Assembly (NCBI GenBank): GCA_021157815.1
Contig: JAGGVT010000120.1
Coordinates: forward strand, 1-5,547
DNA length: 5,547 nucleotides
From: a bacterium
Lineage (GTDB): Bacteria > JAJVIF01 > JAGGVT01
Direction of reading: 5' to 3'
Each line of letters opens with the position of its first letter. Position 1 is the stretch's first letter. Shown piece by piece: positions 1 through 4,329 of this stretch. Both the position numbers and the translations under genes were made by a program. The notes under the pieces were generated by a model that saw nothing but the letters and a program-made list of their open reading frames with translations, was not told where the DNA came from and did not search any database.

Positions 1-135
1 GAATCAAGTTCAGAATGACAATTTATCACCCAATTGGTGAATTCAATGTTAACCAGGAAAGCGAGAGCTTCCCACATAACCTGCGAGCCGTAGGTGATAC
101 GAAAATATCCCATCGCGGATTTAGGGTTGTTTCTT
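1..135. other. Region downstream of ruvA, no supported gene; partial palindrome at the left edge
   Basis: No gene can be supported here. On the minus strand a frame is open from ATG at 113 to the window edge, but it has no ribosome binding site, no recognisable protein motif, and it runs into repeat-like sequence. Positions 1-16 look like the right part of a palindrome cut by the edge: GAA (1-3), TCAAG (4-8), TTCAGAAT (9-16), whose left arm would be ATTCTGAA. The sequence GAATCAAGTTCAGAATGAC resembles a dispersed intergenic repeat seen in many bacterial genomes (from memory). No ruvB start is visible, although ruvB often follows ruvA. Confidence 0.4.
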
Positions 136-768
136 CTATGCAGGCTGGCGAAAAACTTCCTTGATTAGTTCATCTGTGAGGGAAATGTCGGGATTGCGTT
201 TGAGAGCTTTGTTTATCATGCGGAATGCTTCAGTGCGTTTGTAGCCGAGTTGTATCAGAGCTGCAACAGCATTACGTTTAAAATCAGGCATCCGGCTTTC
301 ATCCATGCTTGAATCAACCACATTGCCCTCGGGAAGGAATCCGGTCATTTTACCTTTTAGTTCAGCCACCATTTTTTCAGCGCTTCGTTTTCCGATTTCA
401 GGCAGCGATGACAGGAATTTAATATCGCCCGTTTCAATCGCGTTTGCGATTTGTTCCAGCGGTTCGACAAGCGACTTCACCGCGCGTTTTGCTCCGTAGT
501 CTTTTACCTTGATTATGCGCTCGAAGAATCTCTTTTCACTATCGTTGAGAAATCCAATAAGGCGTGGAGTCATTTTCCCGAATCCACCTGCGGATTCGAT
601 ATCGTAAATTGTGGAAAATGTAACTTCATCACCGATTTGAAATCTGTCTTTGACTGTTTTCATGATAATCGCCGGCAGGAGGATTTCATAGTAGATACCG
701 TTGACATCGACAATCACATGATAGTCGTCGGGGATTTCGTTTAATATGCCGCGAATTTTAGCTATCAT
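136..768 (-). CDS. ruvA: Holliday junction branch migration complex subunit RuvA
   Basis: RuvA binds four-way Holliday junctions as a tetramer and loads the RuvB motor during recombinational repair in the cytoplasm. The 210-residue product has the normal family length. Residues 1-64 form the OB-fold domain (MIAKIRGIL start, DVNGIYYEI at 21-29). RLIGF (69-73) leads into the two helix-hairpin-helix motifs. The second, LPEIGKRSAEKMVAELKGK (122-140), is canonical. The first (85-97) is degenerate: the usual GVGPK is DYGAK. Domain III, which contacts RuvB, is at about 160-205 (AVAALIQLGYKRTEAFRMI). The LPEIGKR form recalls planctomycete-type RuvA. The ATG at 768 matches the conserved family N-terminus. 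It has no Shine-Dalgarno, only an A-run. The gene follows ruvC on the same strand but is separated from it by 456 bp of repeats, and ruvB is not adjacent within the visible 135 bp. Confidence 0.95.
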   Translation of the reverse strand: MIAKIRGILNEIPDDYHVIVDVNGIYYEILLPAIIMKTVKDRFQIGDEVTFSTIYDIESAGGFGKMTPRLIGFLNDSEKRFFERIIKVKDYGAKRAVKSLVEPLEQIANAIETGDIKFLSSLPEIGKRSAEKMVAELKGKMTGFLPEGNVVDSSMDESRMPDFKRNAVAALIQLGYKRTEAFRMINKALKRNPDISLTDELIKEVFRQPA

Positions 769-802
769 TTTTTTTATAGATTTGAATGGAGCACCATGCT
801 AA
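769..802 (-). promoter_or_regulatory. Candidate ruvA promoter giving a leaderless or nearly leaderless mRNA
   Basis: On the minus strand TATAAA (778-773) lies four bases before the ruvA ATG. A weak -35 candidate TTAGCA (802-797) sits 18 bp upstream of it. A transcript from such a box would begin at or next to the ATG, in keeping with the missing Shine-Dalgarno. The -35 candidate falls inside the left arm of the outer inverted repeat (791-821), so the inserted element may supply part of the promoter. The A-rich sequence makes chance matches likely. Confidence 0.3.
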
Positions 803-879
803 AGAGCGTGTCGAGAAAGTCATTATAATTGGCGACTGACACCATTTAACTGTTCCTAAGCCAGACTAAGGATGATGTT

Positions 880-907
880 CCGTCATTCCCGCGAAAGCGG
901 GAATCCA
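880..907. repeat. REP/dRS3-like palindrome, intact copy
   Basis: A 28-bp unit with perfect 8-bp arms ATTCCCGC (885-892) and GCGGGAAT (897-904) around a GAAA loop. It fits the neisserial dRS3 pattern ATTCCC-N8-GGGAAT, a widespread intergenic repeat design. An exact inverted copy lies at 947-962 joined to 1098-1109, separated from this one by 39 bp (908-946). The two therefore form a REPIN-like doublet. Confidence 0.85.
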
Positions 908-946
908 ATTTTCTTTTCTGGAGAGTTGGCATCTCGCATTTTTAAA

Positions 947-1109
947 TGGATTCCCGCTTTCGGGGCTGTTGAAAAAGCCCGTTTTGTCCCAGACCGTAGG
1001 GGCAACTCTCCGTGGTTGCCCTGTATTTATGCCAATATTTAGGGTAGGCACAGAGACCCACCCCCTACATTCAGCCCTTTTTCAACAGCCCCTTTCGCGG
1101 GAATGACGG
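947..1109. repeat. REP/dRS3-like palindrome, inverted copy split by an insertion
   Basis: If positions 963-1097 are removed, 947-962 joins 1098-1109 and restores a 28-bp sequence that is the exact reverse complement of 880-907. The break lies at the hairpin loop. The loop sequence CTTTCG is present on both sides of the insert (957-962 and 1092-1097), as expected for a target-site duplication. Confidence 0.85.
963..1091. mobile_element. 129-bp MITE with 15-bp terminal inverted repeats
   Basis: The ends are perfect 15-bp inverted repeats, GGGCTGTTGAAAAAG (963-977) and CTTTTTCAACAGCCC (1077-1091). They are flanked by the direct repeat CTTTCG. Because of G/C ambiguity at the ends, the same junction also reads as 16-bp repeats with a 4-bp TTTC duplication. 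Inside are a second inverted pair, GTAGGGG (996-1002) and CCCCTAC (1062-1068), and a hairpin GGGCAAC (1000-1006)/GTTGCCC (1015-1021). No transposase is encoded, so movement would need one in trans. The family is not identified. Confidence 0.8.
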
Positions 1110-1224
1110 TTTAATTGACGAATAATGATTTCAGTAACCAATTTAATTTTTATCCTCTACCATTAAAATGCAACGACTTTCCCGACAAATTCTAAAGCAA
1201 GGTGTTATTTTAAAATAATTAAAA

Positions 1225-1716
1225 TCAAATTCCCAAACCCTCCTCCGCATGCATCCTGGCATGAGTGATAGCGCACGCTAAAGCATCGGAAACATCCGAG
1301 GGTTTGATTTCACCTTTCACATTGAGAATGTCTTTCACCATCATGTTGACTTGATCTTTTGGCGCTCTTCCGTTTCCGGTCAACGATTTTTTAATGTGCG
1401 TCGCGCTATAGCTGACAACCGGAATTTCACAATGAGCGGCGGAAAGGAAAATAGCCCCTCTCGCGTGTCCCATGATTATCGCCGTTTTCGGGTGCGCGTA
1501 ATGCGAATACAAATCCTCGACAATCATAATGTCGGGTTTGAATTCATCGAGTACCGATTCAAGTTCATCATGGATAATCATGACACGCTTTTCCAGAGGC
1601 TGATTGACACGGGTTCGAATCACACCAGCCTCGACCAGGTTCATGTCCCAATCGTCAGACTCGATGATTCCGTAGCCTGTGATATTCAATCCGCAATCTA
1701 TACCCGCAATCCTCAT
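1225..1716 (-). CDS. ruvC: Crossover junction endodeoxyribonuclease RuvC
   Basis: RuvC is the dimeric, Mg-dependent resolvase that nicks Holliday junctions handed over by RuvAB. The 163-residue product is of typical family length. All four acidic catalytic residues are present: D7 in GIDCGLNITGYG (usual GIDPG, with Cys for Pro), E67 in IMIVEDLYS, and D141 and D144 in SDVSDALACAITH. The conserved GHARGAIF (83-90) and SLTGNGRAPKDQV (111-123) are also intact, so the enzyme should be active. The ATG at 1716 gives the exact family N-terminus and has no Shine-Dalgarno. The gene is followed by a repeat-filled gap and then ruvA on the same strand. abiEi lies upstream behind its own terminator-like hairpin, so ruvC probably starts its own transcript. 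Confidence 0.96.
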   Translation of the reverse strand: MRIAGIDCGLNITGYGIIESDDWDMNLVEAGVIRTRVNQPLEKRVMIIHDELESVLDEFKPDIMIVEDLYSHYAHPKTAIIMGHARGAIFLSAAHCEIPVVSYSATHIKKSLTGNGRAPKDQVNMMVKDILNVKGEIKPSDVSDALACAITHARMHAEEGLGI

Positions 1717-1751
1717 ATTCTGATTATACTAAAAATTTATTCACCTTTAAA
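1717..1751 (-). promoter_or_regulatory. Candidate sigma70-type ruvC promoter, probably leaderless
   Basis: A perfect TATAAT (1728-1723, minus strand) lies six bases before the ruvC ATG. A -35 candidate TTTAAA (1751-1746, four of six consensus positions) is 17 bp upstream of it. With usual spacing, transcription would start at or within a base or two of the A of ATG. No Shine-Dalgarno is present, which agrees with a leaderless message. The region is AT-rich, so the -35 is only weakly supported. Confidence 0.5.
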
Positions 1752-1778
1752 GCTTATTGTTTAGAATAACAGAGGATT

Positions 1779-1796
1779 AAGAGCGTGTCGGAAAAG
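1779..1796. repeat. Third copy of the GAGCGTGTCG end motif
   Basis: AAGAGCGTGTCG (1779-1790), followed by GAAAAG, repeats the 12 bases at 802-813 in the left end of the 791-1205 element (followed there by AGAAAG). It has the same orientation as that left end. No matching right end is visible within about 400 bp, so this may be a solo end or part of the larger repeat cluster upstream of ruvC. Confidence 0.5.
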
Positions 1797-1811
1797 GTAT
1801 CGCAAACACAA

Positions 1812-1947
1812 TGCCCCCACCCCAGCCCTCCCCGCGAGCGGGGAGGGAGAATGTTATCTTTTCCCTTTGCAAGTGTATATACCGGGTATATAGGTTGCAA
1901 ATGCAAAAAACATTTCCCCCGCTCGCGTGGGGACTAAGGGGGGAATG
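1812..1947. repeat. Inverted GC-rich repeats around an AT-rich palindrome
   Basis: The left part is a perfect palindrome with 10-bp arms CCCTCCCCGC (1826-1835) and GCGGGGAGGG (1838-1847). The right part (1909-1947) is a diverged inverted relative of the left part: both read AACATT, a C-run, GCTCGCG, then GGGG. Between them lies a long hairpin: TTTGCAA (1866-1872) pairs with TTGCAAA (1895-1901), and TATATACC (1876-1883) pairs with GGTATATA (1885-1892) around one G. No gene is present in the 235 bp between ruvC and abiEi. The layout is that of a REP doublet. Confidence 0.7.
1905..1947 (-). terminator. Probable intrinsic terminator of the abiEi gene
   Basis: Read on the minus strand just after the abiEi stop, CATTCCCCCC (1947-1938) can pair, with one mismatch, with the segment GGGGGAAATG (1920-1911). 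It is followed directly by six T (1910-1905). An inner stem CCCC/GGGG around ACGCGAGC is an alternative fold. This is the layout of a Rho-independent terminator, formed here from the right half of the repeat cluster. Confidence 0.5.
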
Positions 1948-1951
1948 AGAT

Positions 1952-2728
1952 TTAAAATGGCCTCACCAGTTCACGGAAACTTTTCGGGATGATTAACCTC
2001 CACGTTGGTTCAAGTTCACCCATGCCCTCCGGGATGTTGCGGTCGAGATAATATATTGTGTCACCCGCGATATTTTTTTTAAGCGATTCGAGTATATCGG
2101 GCGGCACATCCCATCTGTCGCGAAGAAAATCGAGAGTGAATCCGACTTTTGCCATGAGTGTCTTGTTGCCGATTTTCTCAAGATACTCCATCAGAAGAAG
2201 ATAGTTTAGAAAACCGAATGAACTCATCGTGCGATAGACACGAACCATTCCACCTGCCAGTTCGAATCTGCTTAAACAATCGAGAAAAGTACGTTCGAGG
2301 TCGCTGACATATACATCGAGATTATCCTTAAACGGGTGGGATTTATATCCGAAAAAGTGCACCGTGTGGACATTCTGAAACGTGCGCTGCTCGAATGTGA
2401 ATTTGCGGAATCTCTCGGGTGAGGTTATCACTATTCGATGAAGGGGAGTATCGACGAAGCCGTAAATGCGCAGCGCTGTGTAGTGGCTGAAAAAGTAAGG
2501 ATCAACGAGTCTGCTTCCAACCATCACCAGATCGGGTGAGTAGTCTTTATCTTGGAATTCAAATGGTATCACGCAGTACAGTCCGGCTTTGATTTGCTTG
2601 AGATATCCGTGCTGTTTCATGTAGTGGACAGCGTTACGAGCCTGCTGCTTGTCTGGAAAATGCCGTGACGCTTCTTCCAGCGAGAATACTCGTTGGTCAT
2701 AAAATGTCCTGTATAGTTTGGGAACCAC
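1952..2728 (-). CDS. AbiEi-family winged-helix antitoxin-like regulator, without AbiEii
   Basis: Likely a COG5340-type protein of the AbiEi family, the antitoxin and autoregulator of type IV AbiE systems. Its partner AbiEii is a nucleotidyltransferase toxin. The 258 residues begin with a winged helix-turn-helix (about 10-52: VFSLEEASRHFPD, then ARNAVHYMKQHGYLKQIKAGLYCVI). Next is the family segment YFFSHYTALRIYGF with HRIVITSPERF (about 78-110), then a helical region with SDLERTFLDCLSR. I start at GTG 2728 because GGAGGTGA lies seven bases upstream. The frame stays open to a TTG at 2782, but that TTG is part of the probable -35 box. No AbiEii gene lies downstream: a terminator, repeats and ruvC follow. 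It may be a solo regulator, or an antitoxin that has lost its toxin. The family call rests on recalled motifs. Confidence 0.75.
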   Translation of the reverse strand: MVPKLYRTFYDQRVFSLEEASRHFPDKQQARNAVHYMKQHGYLKQIKAGLYCVIPFEFQDKDYSPDLVMVGSRLVDPYFFSHYTALRIYGFVDTPLHRIVITSPERFRKFTFEQRTFQNVHTVHFFGYKSHPFKDNLDVYVSDLERTFLDCLSRFELAGGMVRVYRTMSSFGFLNYLLLMEYLEKIGNKTLMAKVGFTLDFLRDRWDVPPDILESLKKNIAGDTIYYLDRNIPEGMGELEPTWRLIIPKSFRELVRPF

Positions 2729-2732
2729 GAAA

Positions 2733-2740
2733 TCACCTCC
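2733..2740 (-). promoter_or_regulatory. Shine-Dalgarno deciding the GTG start of the abiEi gene
   Basis: GGAGGTGA on the minus strand, with seven bases between GGAGG and the GTG at 2728. This is the strongest ribosome binding site in the window. It contrasts with ruvA and ruvC, which have none. Confidence 0.85.
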
Positions 2741-2754
2741 GAATAATTCGTTAC

Positions 2755-2782
2755 ATTCTACACAATGATGCACGGAATTCAA
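2755..2782 (-). promoter_or_regulatory. Sigma70-like promoter of the abiEi gene
   Basis: TTGAAT (2782-2777) and TAGAAT (2760-2755) are separated by 16 bp and match the -35 and -10 consensus at four and five of six positions. The predicted transcript starts near 2748, giving a leader of about 20 bases that carries the Shine-Dalgarno. Confidence 0.6.
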
Positions 2783-2822
2783 GAGAATTAATCAAATTTA
2801 ATGAGATTTAATTCTACTTAAT
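2783..2822 (-). promoter_or_regulatory. Four helically phased ATTAA motifs abutting the abiEi promoter
   Basis: Read on the minus strand, four 10-bp units follow one another: ATTAAGTAGA, ATTAAATCTC, ATTAAATTTG and ATTAATTCTC. The next base begins the -35 hexamer. The ATTAA starts are at 2822, 2812, 2802 and 2792, exactly 10 bp apart, so all face the same side of the helix. The array could be an UP-like element for RNA polymerase alpha subunits, curved DNA, or an operator bound by the encoded winged-helix protein. Confidence 0.65.
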
Positions 2823-2846
2823 CGCAATATATATGATTTTTCGGGA

Positions 2847-3608
2847 TTAAACGAGGCAAGCTGGGTTGGCGAAATATATCAAGTTGCAATTAATATGAAT
2901 AATGCATATCAATCGCGCAATGGTTTGGTGTCGGACACCTTGATATGATTCAGGATCGGGTATTTCGGGTTGGGTTCCCGGTTGCGATGAAATATTCCCT
3001 TCAGGATTGGGAATCTGTGGAGAAGCATTTGGGATAAACTTATCGCCGAGATCAACTCCGGGGATATTCCTTAGAACGTCTGTTGGAACGGAATATGGCC
3101 CATGACTGTGTATGTTTGGAGGTCCCTGGGGGAAGACATCCTCCGGTGAGATTATTTCAGGTGTATGTTTTTTCTTGTACTCATCTGCCAGTTTAGTGGG
3201 GTCTGGCGGTTGAATGCAATATTTTGCGGTGAAACTGACAGGTTCACCCTCTTTGATTTCATCAAGATCGATTTCAGGTGGTGCTATCGGTTGCGGGTAA
3301 GTTGATTTCTGCTCAGTAGGATCAACCTCTTGTCCTGAATCTGTTGAAGATGCAGAATCCTTGATTGCCTCGTTGAAGGCATCATACGCGGCTTTTTCGG
3401 CGGCGCGTTCAAGAATCCGCTTCTCGCCAATTTGCGCTCTGACAACGTTTTCAGGTGCTTTCCCCTTGCGGAAACCCTTGATATCTGTGTTTTCCTTGAA
3501 CTCGTTGAGAATGTCAGGAATGTGCTTTTCAACCTCTTCCCACCCAAACTCAATTTTGAGTTCATGCTGTATTGGGTTGATTTCCTTATGTTTAACTTTT
3601 AAGTGCAA
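2847..3608 (-). CDS. Stand-alone trigger-factor N-terminal domain protein with Pro-rich tail
   Basis: The first 145 or so residues look like the ribosome-binding domain of trigger factor, which docks nascent-chain chaperones at ribosomal protein L23. The signature GFRKGKAP is at 45-52 (family pattern GFRxGxxP), inside ILNEFKENTDIKGFRKGK. It is followed by AAYDAFNEAIK, and by PIAPPEIDLDEI and VSFTAKYCIQPP (about 107-135). A Ser/Thr/Gln-rich insertion lies at 84-106. The PPIase and C-terminal chaperone domains are absent. Instead residues 150-222 are rich in Pro, Gly and Asn, and the last 30 or so read through a hairpin repeat. The only start codon in frame is TTG at 3608, with a poor ribosome site. 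It is either a reduced trigger factor or a degrading remnant. Confidence 0.65.
   Translation of the reverse strand: MHLKVKHKEINPIQHELKIEFGWEEVEKHIPDILNEFKENTDIKGFRKGKAPENVVRAQIGEKRILERAAEKAAYDAFNEAIKDSASSTDSGQEVDPTEQKSTYPQPIAPPEIDLDEIKEGEPVSFTAKYCIQPPDPTKLADEYKKKHTPEIISPEDVFPQGPPNIHSHGPYSVPTDVLRNIPGVDLGDKFIPNASPQIPNPEGNISSQPGTQPEIPDPESYQGVRHQTIARLICIIHINCNLIYFANPACLV
2905..2947. repeat. Compound hairpin at the 3' end of the trigger-factor-like frame
   Basis: CATATCAA (2905-2912) and TTGATATG (2940-2947) are perfect 8-bp inverted arms. Inside, GGTGTC (2927-2932) and GACACC (2934-2939) pair around one G. The inner stem abuts the right outer arm and leaves a 14-base bulge (2913-2926) on the left. 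It encodes part of the last 37 or so codons of the gene, which otherwise look non-coding. It may be a REP-like or transposon-end hairpin that replaced the original 3' end. Confidence 0.55.
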
Positions 3609-3681
3609 TCGTTTAAAAAACCTGGTTTGTATTTTGAAAAAACCTAAACCTTCATATTTACATTAAGCTTGATTGCGACAT

Positions 3682-4230
3682 TTATTTAATTTTATCTTTC
3701 TTCCTTCTCTCATTAAGATAAGAATATATAATATCCGTATTCTCATGGTTTTTTCCATAATCGATATGTGAGAATGAATTAATCCTTAATGGCGCACTTG
3801 ATATTATAACCTCAACAAGATCGCTATTATGTTTTTCAAGTTTAATCTCTATCCTCTCACCGAGAGTTTTCCAACTTATATCTGTTCTAGCTAAAATCAA
3901 ACCATTCGCAACATCCTTCTTAAATACATAACAGTTGTTAATCTCATTAAGTGATTCTATACACAATCTGAGAACAACATCGAAACTGTCTTTCATGAGA
4001 ATATTTTTCTGTATCACCTGTGCATTATGATCTAAGGAATTATCTCTTGCGATTTTGAGGAGATAAAATTCCCAAAAAGGGATAATAATGCCTGGGATGT
4101 ATGTAATAAAAATGCAAATAAATACAAGTAAAAAATGATTAATCCGCAGGTTGTTAGTACTCAAGATCAAATAGATTAGCATATAATAAATTAAAAAAGC
4201 TGTTGAAGATCTTATTAAGTATAACTTCAT
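3682..4230 (-). CDS. Two-helix membrane protein, candidate immunity protein for the RHS toxin
   Basis: I do not recognise a named family. The 182 residues start with two hydrophobic helices (about 8-24, AFLIYYMLIYLILS, and 32-57, LLVFICIFITYIPGIIIPF). A soluble part of about 110 residues and a Lys/Arg-rich end (ERRKKDKIK) follow. The soluble part (75-175) alternates helix and strands around SWKTLGERIEIKL, VEVIISSAP and IDYGKNHENTDII. It resembles small alpha/beta domains with a conserved DYGKN ending that I recall from unannotated bacterial proteins. Both termini would face the cytoplasm if the basic end is inside. The ATG at 4230 has GAGG eight bases upstream. The gene lies 99 bp after the RHS stop on the same strand and is strikingly AT-rich. 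By position it could be the immunity partner of a membrane-acting RHS tip; no homology shows this. Confidence 0.6.
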   Translation of the reverse strand: MKLYLIRSSTAFLIYYMLIYLILSTNNLRINHFLLVFICIFITYIPGIIIPFWEFYLLKIARDNSLDHNAQVIQKNILMKDSFDVVLRLCIESLNEINNCYVFKKDVANGLILARTDISWKTLGERIEIKLEKHNSDLVEVIISSAPLRINSFSHIDYGKNHENTDIIYSYLNERRKKDKIK

Positions 4231-4238
4231 TTTTAATA

Positions 4239-4242
4239 CCTC
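4239..4242 (-). promoter_or_regulatory. Ribosome binding site of the membrane protein gene
   Basis: GAGG on the minus strand, eight bases before the ATG at 4230. It supports that start over later methionines. No convincing promoter is visible in the 99 bp after the RHS gene, so co-transcription with it is possible. Confidence 0.55.
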
Positions 4243-4329
4243 ATTAAATTTAAAAGAATGATCTCGATACGATTGTTTATTATTTCTTTATGAACAAACA
4301 GACAAATCAGCACAAATAATCTTACTATC

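Larger units (their letters stand above)
791..1205. mobile_element. MITE-like non-coding element bounded by imperfect inverted repeats
   Basis: Positions 791-821 and the reverse complement of 1175-1205 match at 23 of 31 positions without gaps. The perfect blocks include CACC, TGCT, TGTCG and GAAAGTC. The enclosed 415 bp has no credible gene and fills nearly all of the space between ruvC and ruvA. It contains a second inverted-repeat pair and a further insertion. I interpret it as a decayed miniature transposon or a composite repeat. No clear target duplication is visible; a 14-bp AT-only palindrome (1205-1218) touches the right end. The alternative is two independent repeat copies in opposite orientation. 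Confidence 0.5.

Noticed and set aside
1-113. Minus-strand frame from ATG 113 to the left edge, considered as a gene after ruvA (ruvB or other)
   Set aside because: No RuvB-like N-terminus, no ribosome site, and the frame enters a palindromic repeat.
866-1051. 61-codon open frame on the minus strand in the ruvC-ruvA gap
   Set aside because: It lies across the palindromes and the MITE; its residues are translated repeat sequence.
880-1109. CRISPR array
   Set aside because: The repeats are inverted, only two copies exist, and the spacing is explained by an insertion; there are no regular spacers or cas genes.
2729-2782. TTG at 2782 as the start of the AbiEi-like protein
   Set aside because: The TTG coincides with the probable -35 box, and a perfect Shine-Dalgarno points to the GTG at 2728.
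2847-3130. A PPIase domain in the tail of the trigger-factor-like protein
   Set aside because: The tail is Pro/Gly/Asn-rich and shows no FKBP-type pattern such as the usual GDxVxxxYxG motif.
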